A stretch of 64,000 nt of DNA from an uncultured Oscillospiraceae bacterium (lineage in GTDB: Bacteria > Bacillota > Clostridia > Oscillospirales > Oscillospiraceae). The position numbers and the translations under genes were made by a program. Location: positions 7,074-71,073 of the forward strand of contig CAKUGQ010000012.1 in NCBI GenBank assembly GCA_934654755.1. The letters run 5' to 3'. The number at the start of each line of letters is the position of its first letter. The first letter of the stretch is position 1. This document shows positions 20,329 through 28,891 of the stretch, in pieces. The notes under the pieces were generated by a model. That model was not told where the DNA came from. It ran no database searches and was given only the letters and a program-made list of their open reading frames with translations.

Positions 20329-20910
20329 ATGAGTTTAGTGCCTTATGTTGTAGAGCAGACCAGCCGCGGTGAAAGATCGTATGATATTTTTTCGCGCCTG
20401 CTCAATGATCGTATCATTTTCCTGTCGGAGGAAGTCAATGATGTCACTGCGAGTCTTGTCGTCGCTCAGATGCTCTATCTGGAGGCGCAGGACCCGGAGA
20501 AAGACATCCAGTTTTACATTAACAGCCCCGGCGGTTCCATCACCTCCGGTATGGCGATTTACGACACCATGCAGTATGTAAAATGCGACGTTTCAACCAT
20601 TTGCATTGGCATGGCCGCCTCGATGGGAGCGTTTTTGCTCTCGTCCGGCACAAAGGGTAAGCGGTATGCTTTGCCCAATTCCGAGATCATGATCCATCAG
20701 CCCTCTGCCGGCACACAGGGTCAGGTTACGGATATGGCGATCCATCTGCGTCGCGTCGAACAGGTCAAGCGTCATCTGAACGAGATTCTTGCGGGAAATA
20801 CCGGCAAGTCCGTCGAGCAGATTACGGCCGACTGCGAACGTGACAATTTCATGACGGCTGCGCAGGCTCTGGAATACGGCCTGATCGATGCCGTTATGAC
20901 CCATAGATAA
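20329..20910 (+). CDS. clpP: ATP-dependent Clp protease proteolytic subunit
   Basis: 193 residues with the complete serine-protease triad: Ser98 in GMAASMGAF, His123 in MIHQPSAG and Asp172 in ERDNFM. It forms the tetradecameric chamber that works with ClpX, encoded 26 bases downstream, to degrade tagged and regulatory proteins. A short propeptide (MSLVPYVVEQTSRGER) is seen. GAAAGGAG lies before the ATG. A TAGAAT sequence just upstream could act as a -10, but no good -35 is visible, so co-transcription with tig is likely. Confidence 0.97.
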   Translation: MSLVPYVVEQTSRGERSYDIFSRLLNDRIIFLSEEVNDVTASLVVAQMLYLEAQDPEKDIQFYINSPGGSITSGMAIYDTMQYVKCDVSTICIGMAASMGAFLLSSGTKGKRYALPNSEIMIHQPSAGTQGQVTDMAIHLRRVEQVKRHLNEILAGNTGKSVEQITADCERDNFMTAAQALEYGLIDAVMTHR

Positions 20911-20936
20911 GCGATTACCCACGGGGGGTGAACTAT

Positions 20937-22190
20937 TTGGCGGATAAAGTCATCCGTTGTTCCTTCTGCGGCAAGACACAGGCACAGGTTGCCCGTATTT
21001 TGTCCGGCGTGAACGGCTATATCTGCAATGAATGTGTCGACCTGTGCAGCCATCTTCTGCACGACGATCTTTATGAGTCGGACGGCGGACATTCGTTGCA
21101 GGCGCCGGATCATTTGCCAACGCCGAAGGAGATTAAGGCCTATATGGACGGCTACATTATCGGGCAGGATCAGGCTAAGGTCGCACTGTCTGTTGCCGTT
21201 TACAACCACTATAAACGTATTTTTCGTGCTGAAGAGTCCGACGTGGAGCTGCAGAAGAGCAATATTCTGCTCATCGGTCCAACCGGCTGCGGTAAGACCC
21301 TCTTTGCTCAGACGCTTGCAAAGATTCTCGACGTTCCCTTTGCAATTGCGGATGCGACTACTCTGACCGAAGCGGGCTATGTCGGCGAGGATGTGGAGAA
21401 CATTCTCCTGCGTTTGCTTCAGGCGGCGGATTATGATGTGGAGCTGGCGGAGCGTGGCATCATCTATATCGATGAGATGGATAAAATCGCCCGCAAAAGC
21501 GAGAATACCTCCATCACGCGTGATGTTTCCGGCGAGGGCGTGCAGCAGGCGCTGCTCAAAATCGTTGAAGGAACGGTTGCCAATGTTCCGCCCACGGGCG
21601 GCAGAAAGCACCCGCAGCAGGAGTTTATCCAGATCGATACGAGTAAAATTCTGTTTATCTGCGGCGGTGCATTTGACGGTTTGGATAAGATCATTGAAAA
21701 GCGTGTTGACCGTTCCGTTCTGGGCTTCGGGTCCGAGCTGAAGAGCAGCAAGGAGAAGGATGTCGGCGCATTGTTTGCACAGGTTCAGCTGCATGATCTT
21801 TTGAAGTTCGGAATTATTCCGGAGCTGGTTGGCCGTCTGCCGGTCGTCACAAGTCTGGAGAGCCTGCGCAAGGAGGATCTTGTCCGTATTTTGACCGAGC
21901 CGAAAAACGCGTTGTGCCGCCAGTATACCAAGCTGCTGGAAATGGACGGCGTTGCACTGACGTTTGATCCGGATGCGCTCGAGGCAATCGCTCAGCGGGC
22001 GCTCGATCGCCGGATCGGGGCGCGCGGCCTGCGTTCCGTACTGGAGAGCATCATGACGGATGTCATGTATGAGATTCCCTCCGATCCTACGATCACTGCG
22101 GTGCGTATTACGCGCCGGTGCGTTGAGGAACGCGCGCAGCCTGATTTAACCTACGGTTCTGCCGGACGCAGGCAGGCGAAGGCCGTATAA
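20937..22190 (+). CDS. clpX: ATP-dependent Clp protease ATP-binding subunit ClpX
   Basis: AAA+ unfoldase that feeds substrates to ClpP. About 417 residues: an N-terminal zinc-binding domain (CSFCGK ... CNECVDLC), Walker A GPTGCGKT (about 115), Walker B IIYIDEMDKI (about 178), and the ClpP-docking loop VLGFGSE (about 260). I chose the TTG at 20937 (M-ADKVIRCSF) because GGGGGG (20923-20928) sits 8 bases before it; the GTG at 20928 would be inside that site. The start remains the weakest point of the call. Confidence 0.95.
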   Translation: MADKVIRCSFCGKTQAQVARILSGVNGYICNECVDLCSHLLHDDLYESDGGHSLQAPDHLPTPKEIKAYMDGYIIGQDQAKVALSVAVYNHYKRIFRAEESDVELQKSNILLIGPTGCGKTLFAQTLAKILDVPFAIADATTLTEAGYVGEDVENILLRLLQAADYDVELAERGIIYIDEMDKIARKSENTSITRDVSGEGVQQALLKIVEGTVANVPPTGGRKHPQQEFIQIDTSKILFICGGAFDGLDKIIEKRVDRSVLGFGSELKSSKEKDVGALFAQVQLHDLLKFGIIPELVGRLPVVTSLESLRKEDLVRILTEPKNALCRQYTKLLEMDGVALTFDPDALEAIAQRALDRRIGARGLRSVLESIMTDVMYEIPSDPTITAVRITRRCVEERAQPDLTYGSAGRRQAKAV

Positions 22191-22200
22191 AGTCTTTGAG

Positions 22201-22227
22201 AGGGGGGCGTAATTCACCCCCCTTTTT
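22201..22227 (+). terminator. Terminator or attenuator between clpX and lon
   Basis: Seven-pair GC stem (AGGGGGG at 22201-22207 with CCCCCCT at 22217-22223), nine-base loop, followed by TTTTT. No separate lon promoter is evident downstream, so partial read-through into lon is plausible. Confidence 0.8.
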
Positions 22228-22275
22228 CCCTTATCTATCTCTTTGCAGCTGCTTTTGCTGCGGAAAGGAGACAAA

Positions 22276-24687
22276 GTGAACGAACAAAAGGAATTTGAAT
22301 TGCTGCCTGTTCTGCCGCTTCGCGGCCTGGTCGGCTTTCCGAAGATCTCCGTGCATTTTGATGTCGGACGTGAGCAGTCGATCCGTGCCGTGGAGGCGGC
22401 TATGGCCGCCGACCAGCGAATCTTTCTGCTGACACAACTCGACGTGTCGACCGACCAGCCGGGGTTCAAGGATTTGTATTCCGTGGGTACCGTTGCAACC
22501 ATCCAGCAGGTGCTTAAGCTGCCGGGCGACGTTGTCCGTGTCCTTGTTACGGGAGAGTACCGTGCTTCGGTCGGAAAAGAGGGGCAGTTGAGCCCTTATA
22601 TGACGGCAGTTGCGGCTCCCGTTCCGAATTATCCGGAACACGCCTCAGAGGTCCGTGTCAAAGCACTGTGCCGTCAGACAATGCATTTGTTTGACGAGTT
22701 CATTGATCTGACTCAGCGCCCGCTGCAGGATGTTCTTCTGAAGATGTTTTCCTGCGACGATCCGGGACTTATCGCTGATCTCGCCGCATCCCATTCCACG
22801 CTGGATTATCCGGAAAAAATGAGCATTCTGCTCCGCTTTACCCCCTCGCAGCGCCTTACCATGCTCAACGACCTGCTTTCACGCGAGCTTGAGGTTCTGC
22901 GTATTGAAAATGAGCTTCAGGAAAAGACGCACAAGAGCATCGAAAAGGGGCAGCGCGAGTATTTTCTGCGCGAGCAGATGCGGGTGATTCGCGACGAGCT
23001 CGGTGAGGGCGACGAGGATGCAGAGCTGGAGCAGTATCGCCGCAGCCTGAAAAAGCTGGAGCTTTCGCAGGAGGCGCACGATAAACTGGAGAAGGAAATC
23101 GCCAGACTGGGTAAGCAGCCCTTCGGCTCTGCGGAGGCGGCAGTCATTCGCGGCTATCTTGACGTGGTATTTGCTCTGCCATGGAATAAGCGGAGCAAGG
23201 AGCGGGTGGACGTGGCTGCCGCACAGAAAATTCTGGACAACGATCATTTCGGCCTGGAAAAGGTCAAAAAGCGTATTCTGGAGATCCTGGCCGTAAAGCA
23301 GCTTGCGCCTGAGCTTCCGGGGCAGATCATCTGCCTTGTCGGGCCTCCGGGGGTTGGCAAGACGTCCATTGCCTCCAGCGTCGCACACGCGCTGGGACGC
23401 AGGCTTGCGCGTATTTCACTCGGCGGTATCCATGATGAATCCGAGATTCGCGGCCATCGCAAGACCTATGTTGGAGCGATGCCCGGCCGTATTCTTGAGG
23501 CAATCAGCCGCGCAGGCACAAAAAACCCGCTGCTCCTGCTTGACGAAGTGGACAAGCTGGGCAGTGATTACCGCGGCGACCCGTCGGCGGCACTGCTTGA
23601 GGTGCTCGATTCTGAGCAGAACGGCAGTTTCCGTGACCACTACCTTGAGATCCCCTTTGATCTGAGCGAGTGTATGTTTATCACTACCGCAAATACGACG
23701 GATACCATTCCCAGACCGCTTCTCGACCGCATGGAAGTGATTGAGCTCGGCTCCTATACCGATGAAGAAAAACTCATGATCACAAAGCAACATCTTTTGC
23801 CGAAGCAGCTTAAGCGTCACGGCCTAAAGCGCACGCAGCTTCGTGTGACGGATGATGCCCTCAGGGAAATGATCTACTGCTATACCCGTGAGTCCGGGGT
23901 GCGCAATCTGGAACGTGAGATCACGTCTCTGTGCCGCAAGGCCGATGCCATGCTTGTCGCGGATGAGCAGCTGAAGCACGTCAGCGTGACAGCGAAAAAT
24001 CTGCCGGAGCTTCTGGGCCCGAAGAAGTACCTGCCGGACAAGATGCCGACAGGGGACACCGTCGGCCTCGTGACGGGACTTGCATGGACGGCGGTTGGCG
24101 GAGAAACACTTCAGGTCGAGTGTAACGTTATGGAGGGCAGCGGCAAGCTGAACCTGACCGGCAATCTCGGGGATGTTATGAAGGAGTCTGTGCAGGCGGC
24201 ACTGAGCTATATCCGAAGCCGCGCCGATGCACTCGGCATTGCCCCGGACTTCTATAGGACAAAGGATATCCATGTCCACTTTCCTGAGGGAGCCGTACCG
24301 AAGGATGGGCCTTCCGCCGGTATCACCGTTTGTACGGCGATGGTTTCCGCGTTGACGGACATTCCTGTGCGCAGTGACATTGCCATGACCGGCGAGATAT
24401 CCATTCGAGGGCGCGTGCTGCCCATCGGCGGCCTGCGTGAGAAGACAATGGCTGCGCTGCGCTACGGTGTGCACCATGTGATTATCCCAAAAGAAAATGA
24501 AAAAGATCTTGCCGAGATTGATCAGACGGTGCGGCGGGCGCTGAACTTCACCGTTGTTGAGCATGCCGATCAGGTGCTCGAGGCTGCACTGGAGATTCCC
24601 GTGCGCAAGTCGGACGGCCGACCGAAGAAGGAGCCGTTTCCAATTTTGCCGGATACTCTCGGAAAGAAGCCGGAGATGCGCCAATGA
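22276..24687 (+). CDS. lon: Endopeptidase La (Lon protease)
   Basis: ATP-dependent serine protease for damaged and regulatory proteins. About 803 residues: an N-terminal LAN domain (LPVLPLRGLVGFP), a coiled-coil linker (about 190-280), an AAA+ module with Walker A GPPGVGKTS (about 355) and Walker B LLLDEVDKLG, and a C-terminal protease domain with catalytic Ser in PKDGPSAGIT (about 680) and Lys in GLREKTMAALR (about 722). The GTG at 22276 is chosen from AAAGGAG (22264-22270); it gives the normal MNEQKEFELLPVLPLRG beginning. It overlaps ysxC by 4 bases. Confidence 0.96.
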   Translation: MNEQKEFELLPVLPLRGLVGFPKISVHFDVGREQSIRAVEAAMAADQRIFLLTQLDVSTDQPGFKDLYSVGTVATIQQVLKLPGDVVRVLVTGEYRASVGKEGQLSPYMTAVAAPVPNYPEHASEVRVKALCRQTMHLFDEFIDLTQRPLQDVLLKMFSCDDPGLIADLAASHSTLDYPEKMSILLRFTPSQRLTMLNDLLSRELEVLRIENELQEKTHKSIEKGQREYFLREQMRVIRDELGEGDEDAELEQYRRSLKKLELSQEAHDKLEKEIARLGKQPFGSAEAAVIRGYLDVVFALPWNKRSKERVDVAAAQKILDNDHFGLEKVKKRILEILAVKQLAPELPGQIICLVGPPGVGKTSIASSVAHALGRRLARISLGGIHDESEIRGHRKTYVGAMPGRILEAISRAGTKNPLLLLDEVDKLGSDYRGDPSAALLEVLDSEQNGSFRDHYLEIPFDLSECMFITTANTTDTIPRPLLDRMEVIELGSYTDEEKLMITKQHLLPKQLKRHGLKRTQLRVTDDALREMIYCYTRESGVRNLEREITSLCRKADAMLVADEQLKHVSVTAKNLPELLGPKKYLPDKMPTGDTVGLVTGLAWTAVGGETLQVECNVMEGSGKLNLTGNLGDVMKESVQAALSYIRSRADALGIAPDFYRTKDIHVHFPEGAVPKDGPSAGITVCTAMVSALTDIPVRSDIAMTGEISIRGRVLPIGGLREKTMAALRYGVHHVIIPKENEKDLAEIDQTVRRALNFTVVEHADQVLEAALEIPVRKSDGRPKKEPFPILPDTLGKKPEMRQ

Positions 24688-25271
24688 ATCTTCAAAATGT
24701 GGAATTTGTCTGTTCTGCGGCCAAACCGGCCGATCTTCCGTCGGACGGCGTACCGCAGATTGCCTTTGCCGGTAAGTCAAATGTCGGAAAGTCCTCCGTA
24801 CTGAATTGCATCCTGCGGCGGAAGAATTTTGCCCGTGTCGGGCAGATGCCCGGCAAGACCGTGCATATCAATTTTTTCCGTGTTGATGAGCGCGCATACT
24901 TTGTCGATCTTCCAGGTTACGGCTATGCGAAGGTCAGCCAGAGTGAAAAGGATCGTTGGGGAAAGCTCATGGAGCAGTATTTTGCTCGCCCGGAAGCGCT
25001 GGCACTTGGTGTGATGATTGTTGATGCCCGCCACGAACCGACAAAGCTCGACTGCGTTATGGCGGAGCTGTTCTTCGGAACGCAGAAGCCCTTTGTCGTT
25101 GTCGCCAATAAGCTTGACAAGCTCAAAAAAAGCGAAGTCGAGCCGAATCTGGGGCGTATTCGTGAAGTATTACGTTTGCCCGATGAATTGCCGCTGATCC
25201 CGTTTTCCGCCGAAAAGGGGACGGGACGCGAGCTGCTTCTGACGCAGATTCTGCACGCCTGCGGAGAATAA
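24684..25271 (+). CDS. ysxC: Ribosome biogenesis GTP-binding protein YsxC/EngB
   Basis: 195 residues, a small TRAFAC GTPase needed for late 50S assembly. G1 is FAGKSNVGKSS (about 30-40), G3 is DLPGYGYAKVS (about 74-84), and G4 is VANKLDKLK (about 133-141). The ATG overlaps the lon stop (ATGA), and lon-ysxC adjacency is common in Firmicutes. A terminator follows immediately, so it closes the tig-clpP-clpX-lon-ysxC group. Confidence 0.95.
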   Translation: MNLQNVEFVCSAAKPADLPSDGVPQIAFAGKSNVGKSSVLNCILRRKNFARVGQMPGKTVHINFFRVDERAYFVDLPGYGYAKVSQSEKDRWGKLMEQYFARPEALALGVMIVDARHEPTKLDCVMAELFFGTQKPFVVVANKLDKLKKSEVEPNLGRIREVLRLPDELPLIPFSAEKGTGRELLLTQILHACGE

Positions 25272-25275
25272 AGCG

Positions 25276-25310
25276 AAAGGGGACCGCACGGTTCCCTTTC
25301 TGCATTTTTT
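25276..25310 (+). terminator. Terminator of ysxC
   Basis: Ten-pair stem (25276-25285 with 25290-25299, one G-U pair), GCAC loop, then TTTTTT at 25305-25310. The scpA promoter begins three bases later. Confidence 0.9.
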
Positions 25311-25312
25311 AG

Positions 25313-25341
25313 TTGCACGGCGAGGGAAACAATGGTATAAT
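25313..25341 (+). promoter_or_regulatory. Sigma-A promoter of scpA
   Basis: TTGCAC (25313-25318), 17-base spacer, perfect TATAAT (25336-25341). Likely drives scpA, scpB, gerW and possibly the genes up to 30127. Confidence 0.85.
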
Positions 25342-25369
25342 ACTCCCGAGAAAGCAAAGAGGGGCGTGC

Positions 25370-26167
25370 ATGGAAGAACCGAGATACCATCTTTCCGGCA
25401 TTTTGCGCGGCAAGGACGCGCTGCCGGAGGATTTTGACGGGCCGCTGGATGTGATTTTCCAGCTTTTAAGCAAGAATAAAATAGAAATTCAGGATGTGAG
25501 TATCACCTCCATTCTGGAGCAGTATCTGGCCTATCTGGACGAGCGGAAACGATTGGACATGGAGATTGCGAGCGAGTTTATCGCGATGGCCTCCCACCTG
25601 ATGCTCATTAAGACCAAAATGCTCCTCTCCGCCGCGGAGCGCGAAGAGGCTATGAGCGAGATGGAGCTTCTGATCCGCTCCCTGGAGGAGCGGCAGCGAG
25701 CGGAGGCTTTCGAGCAGATCCGTATTGCCGTAGCCTTCCTGGAGCCGAGAAACGAGATCGGATGTAACTGCTTTGTTAAACAACCGGAGCCGCTGACTCC
25801 GGACAAGACCTACCGCTATCGCCATGAACCGGAGGATCTTTTGCGTGCCTACGCAACGCTTGCCGAGCGCAGCGAGAGACGTCTGCCGCCGCCGGTAGCG
25901 CATTTTTCCGGTATTGTCGGCGTTGAACCGTATTCCGTGACGAAAAAAGCCGGTCAGCTCCTGAAAAAACTGCTGATGCGCGGCGTCGAGAAGTTCCGCA
26001 GCCTGTTCATCGGAAGCCGCACCCGCAGTGAAATCGTTGCGACATTTTTGGCGGTACTGGAGCTATGCCGTCTGCATTCGGTCACGATCGAAGAGGATGG
26101 CGGCGAGCTGAATGTTTGCTTTGCCAGATTGCCGGAGGAGGGGGAGGACGTCGATGGAACAAACTGA
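25370..26167 (+). CDS. scpA: Segregation and condensation protein A (SMC kleisin)
   Basis: 265 residues. Kleisin subunit that bridges the SMC heads in the chromosome-condensing complex with ScpB. The N-terminal FDGPLDVIFQLLSKNKIEI (about 23-41) is the family signature; an acidic helical middle and a C-terminal winged helix (RSEIVATFLAVLELCRLHSV, about 225-244) follow. The ATG at 25370 follows AGAGGGG at a five-base distance; an earlier in-frame ATG at 25313 lies in the promoter. It overlaps scpB by 14 bases. Confidence 0.95.
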   Translation: MEEPRYHLSGILRGKDALPEDFDGPLDVIFQLLSKNKIEIQDVSITSILEQYLAYLDERKRLDMEIASEFIAMASHLMLIKTKMLLSAAEREEAMSEMELLIRSLEERQRAEAFEQIRIAVAFLEPRNEIGCNCFVKQPEPLTPDKTYRYRHEPEDLLRAYATLAERSERRLPPPVAHFSGIVGVEPYSVTKKAGQLLKKLLMRGVEKFRSLFIGSRTRSEIVATFLAVLELCRLHSVTIEEDGGELNVCFARLPEEGEDVDGTN

Positions 26168-26720
26168 ATTGATTCGCGTGATCGAGGCGATCCTGTTCGC
26201 TGCCGGAGAACCTGTTGAGCTTGAGCGGCTGGCGTTTGCTGCGGAGTGCGATCCGACGGAGGTGGAAGCCGCCGTTACGGAGCTTTCTGACGAGCTGGCC
26301 TTTGCGAGGCGCGGCATTCGCCTTGTTCGGTTGGGAAGCTGCTGCCAACTTTGCACCTCCGGAGAAATGTCCGGATATGTCACAAAAGCGTTGGAAACTC
26401 GCAAGCCGCCGCGTCTTTCTGCCTCTCAGCTTGAGACATTGACGATCATTGCCTACTATCAGCCCGCGACGCGTGCCTATGTGGAACAGCTGCGCGGCGT
26501 AGACAGTGCTTACACCGTCGGCGCACTTCTGAATAAAAAGTTGATTGAGGAATGCGGACGGCTCAATGTACCGGGTCGGCCGATCCTGTATCGTACGACC
26601 CCCGATTTTTTGCGAACTTTCGGACTTTCGTCTCTTGACGAGCTGCCCGAAATCAATAAGATGCAGTTCGGAAAGGCCGAGCTGCCTGAAAACGAATCAA
26701 AGGAGAGTGCTGAAGCATGA
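26154..26720 (+). CDS. scpB: Segregation and condensation protein B
   Basis: 188 residues, two winged-helix domains. Partner of ScpA in the SMC complex. Signatures seen: EAILFAAGEPV near the start and SASQLETLTIIAYYQPATRA (about 83-102), then GRPILYRTTPDFLRTFGL near 145. The start at 26154 lies inside the end of scpA behind a purine-rich GGAGGAGGGGGAGG. The ATGA overlap with the next gene implies translational coupling. Confidence 0.95.
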   Translation: MEQTELIRVIEAILFAAGEPVELERLAFAAECDPTEVEAAVTELSDELAFARRGIRLVRLGSCCQLCTSGEMSGYVTKALETRKPPRLSASQLETLTIIAYYQPATRAYVEQLRGVDSAYTVGALLNKKLIEECGRLNVPGRPILYRTTPDFLRTFGLSSLDELPEINKMQFGKAELPENESKESAEA

Positions 26721-27100
26721 GCCAAAATGTTTCCGATCTGCTGGGCGCATCAATGAGCAAGGTGCGAGAAATGGTGGACAGCAACACCGTTGTCGGCAGT
26801 CCGATCACACTGAACGAAACAACTACCATGATTCCTGTATGTAAGGTGAGCTTCGGTGTCGCCTCCGGCGGTGCGGATCTGAGCGCAAAGGCGCCTGCAA
26901 CGAGCGGCTCGTTCGGCGGCGGTGCGGGCTGCGGTGTAAAGATTACGCCGATTGCCATGGTGATCCTGCAGGGCGAGCGTGTGCGTGTCGTCCCGGTCGA
27001 GGTTCCCCCTGCGACACCTGCGGAGCGTGTGATCGATCTGATTCCGGAGCTGGTGGACAAACTTACTGCATTAAAAAAGGAAGATATTTCCGAACTTTGA
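26717..27100 (+). CDS. gerW: GerW-family (YtfJ) sporulation protein
   Basis: 127 residues. The pattern MxKVREMVDSNTVVGSPI, then a glycine-rich centre (GSFGGGAGCGVKITPIAM, about 68-85) and the C-terminal IPELVDKL, matches YtfJ/GerW. In Bacillus subtilis GerW is made in the forespore and affects germination. It overlaps scpB by 4 bases; scpA-scpB-ytfJ-dacF order is seen in other spore-forming Clostridia. There is no signal peptide. The precise biochemical role is not known. Confidence 0.9.
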   Translation: MSQNVSDLLGASMSKVREMVDSNTVVGSPITLNETTTMIPVCKVSFGVASGGADLSAKAPATSGSFGGGAGCGVKITPIAMVILQGERVRVVPVEVPPATPAERVIDLIPELVDKLTALKKEDISEL

Positions 27101-27157
27101 CCCGCAAGTTTTCCGACACATCGGGCAAGCTATGCCCGGTGATGAAGGATGAAATCG

Positions 27158-28246
27158 ATGCTTTTCCGAACGGCAGCTACCCTCGTTGCTGCCGTTCTTT
27201 TCTTGATGCCTGTGCTTGCCGTGCCGCAGACCGACGCAAAATGCGCCGTGTTGATTGATGCGGATACCGGAGCGGTGTTGTATGCGCACAACGCCGAAAC
27301 CCCCTCGCTCATTGCCAGTACAACCAAGATCATGACTGCCGTTGTGGCGCTGGAAAGTGCAGAGCTATCGCAGTGCTATACCGTCCCGCCGGAGGCTTGC
27401 GGGGTGGAGGGCTCGTCCGTTTATCTGAAACCGGGGGAGCGACTGACGGTCGAGGAGCTGCTGTACTGCATGATGCTCCATTCCGGAAATGATGCCGCCG
27501 TAGCGCTTGCGCTGTGCTGCGGCGGAACGCTTGATGCATTTGTTCAGAAGATGAACGACAAAGCGCAGGCGTTGTCTTTGAACGGTACGCACTTTGCCAA
27601 TCCGAACGGATTGGACGATAAAAACAATCATTCCACTGCGCTGGACATGGCGCGTCTGACAGCTTATGCGCTGAAAAACGAAAGCTTTGCACGTATCGTA
27701 TCGAGCCGTACCGCGCTGGTCGGCACACGACGTCTGACAAATCATAACCGTCTTCTGTGGTCGATTGAGGGTGCCATGGGTGTAAAGACGGGATTTACCA
27801 AGGCGGCCGGCAGAATTCTGGTCAGTGCTGTCGAGCGTGTCGGACGGCGGCTCATTGCCGTAACGTTCAACGACGGTAACGATTGGCGCGACCATAAAAA
27901 TCTGTATGACTACGGTTTCGCACTTTATGAAACACACACGCTCGCGCGGCGCGGCGAGCCGGTCGGTACGGTGGAGCTGCTCAGCGGTGGACGTGCCGTG
28001 CTCTGTGCGGGCTGCGAGGTCCAGGCGGCGCAGACGGAAAAAGAAACGCTTCGGCTGCGCATTCTCATGCCGAAAGCGGAGTTTTCTGCCGGCTTGCCCG
28101 GACAAGCCGCAGGAATCGGCGGCGCCTTTGCCGGAGAACGCTGCATTGCGACCTTCCCGCTTGTCTGGGGAGACTGGGAGGAATTGGATGGAACGGATAC
28201 AGAAAATCATATCCGCGCGAGGCATTGCCTCACGCCGGGCGGCTGA
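27158..28246 (+). CDS. dacF: Serine-type D-Ala-D-Ala carboxypeptidase (DacF/PBP5-like)
   Basis: Trims the terminal D-Ala from peptidoglycan pentapeptides outside the membrane. About 362 residues: a signal peptide (about 1-21, cut after LAVP region), the serine motif STTK (Ser54-Lys57), SGN (about 112-114) and KTG (about 207-209), then a C-terminal PBP5-like beta domain. The ATG at 27158 is preferred over 27149 because AAGG (27145-27148) directly abuts the earlier ATG. Position next to gerW suits a spore-cortex or vegetative role (DacF or DacB group). It overlaps the next gene by 59 bases. Confidence 0.92.
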   Translation: MLFRTAATLVAAVLFLMPVLAVPQTDAKCAVLIDADTGAVLYAHNAETPSLIASTTKIMTAVVALESAELSQCYTVPPEACGVEGSSVYLKPGERLTVEELLYCMMLHSGNDAAVALALCCGGTLDAFVQKMNDKAQALSLNGTHFANPNGLDDKNNHSTALDMARLTAYALKNESFARIVSSRTALVGTRRLTNHNRLLWSIEGAMGVKTGFTKAAGRILVSAVERVGRRLIAVTFNDGNDWRDHKNLYDYGFALYETHTLARRGEPVGTVELLSGGRAVLCAGCEVQAAQTEKETLRLRILMPKAEFSAGLPGQAAGIGGAFAGERCIATFPLVWGDWEELDGTDTENHIRARHCLTPGG

Positions 28247-28889
28247 GGCGATGATTACCGCCGGTCGCGTTACGGTCAACGGCCGTGTCTGTACGCTCGG
28301 CGACCAAGCCGATGAGACGTGCGACCGCATCTGCATCGACGGCAGACCGCTGCCCGCACTGCCGGAGCGTGTGTGCGTTATGCTTTATAAGCCACGTGGT
28401 TATGTGACGACGCTCAGCGACCCCTTTGGTCGAAAAACCGTTACGGAGCTGGTAGACTGCGGAACGCGCGTCTACCCCGTTGGACGGTTGGACGCTGATT
28501 CCGAGGGTTTACTGCTTTTGACGAACGACGGTGCGCTTGCAGATCATTTAATGCGCCCGGCCAATGCGATCGATAAGGAATACGAGGTTACGGTTCGAGG
28601 AGAATTGACAGGTGCGGCAGAGCGTTTGCGCCGCCCGATTGCACTGGACGGCAGAGTTATTTCGCCGCCGTACATAGAGCTTCTGTGGAGGAACAAACGC
28701 AAGGCACGCTTCCGCGTGATCATTCATGAGGGACGAAACCGCCAGATCCGCCGGATGTGCGAGGCGGCGGGACTTGAGGTTCTGCGGCTGTGCCGCGTGC
28801 GGGAGGGATCGTTGCCGCTCGGTGCGCTGGCGGTCGGAAAATGGCGCTTTTTGACGCCACAGGAGCTTGCGGCGCTAGAAGGGGAATAA
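28188..28889 (+). CDS. rluB: rRNA pseudouridine synthase, RsuA/RluB family
   Basis: 233 residues. N-terminal S4 RNA-binding domain (RIQKIISARGIASRRAAEAM, about 3-22), then the catalytic domain with the active-site Asp in VGRLDADSEGLLLLTNDG (about 105) and the family motif EGRNRQIRRM (about 182-191). It isomerises a uridine of 23S (RluB) or 16S (RsuA) rRNA; RluB is the usual Firmicute assignment next to scpB. The ATG follows GGGAGGA and lies inside dacF, an unusually long coding overlap of 59 bases in another frame. Confidence 0.92.
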   Translation: MERIQKIISARGIASRRAAEAMITAGRVTVNGRVCTLGDQADETCDRICIDGRPLPALPERVCVMLYKPRGYVTTLSDPFGRKTVTELVDCGTRVYPVGRLDADSEGLLLLTNDGALADHLMRPANAIDKEYEVTVRGELTGAAERLRRPIALDGRVISPPYIELLWRNKRKARFRVIIHEGRNRQIRRMCEAAGLEVLRLCRVREGSLPLGALAVGKWRFLTPQELAALEGE

Positions 28890-28891
28890 GA

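Noticed and set aside
20928..20930. GTG start for clpX at 20928
   Set aside because: It overlaps the only plausible ribosome binding site; TTG at 20937 has proper spacing and gives the expected N-terminus.
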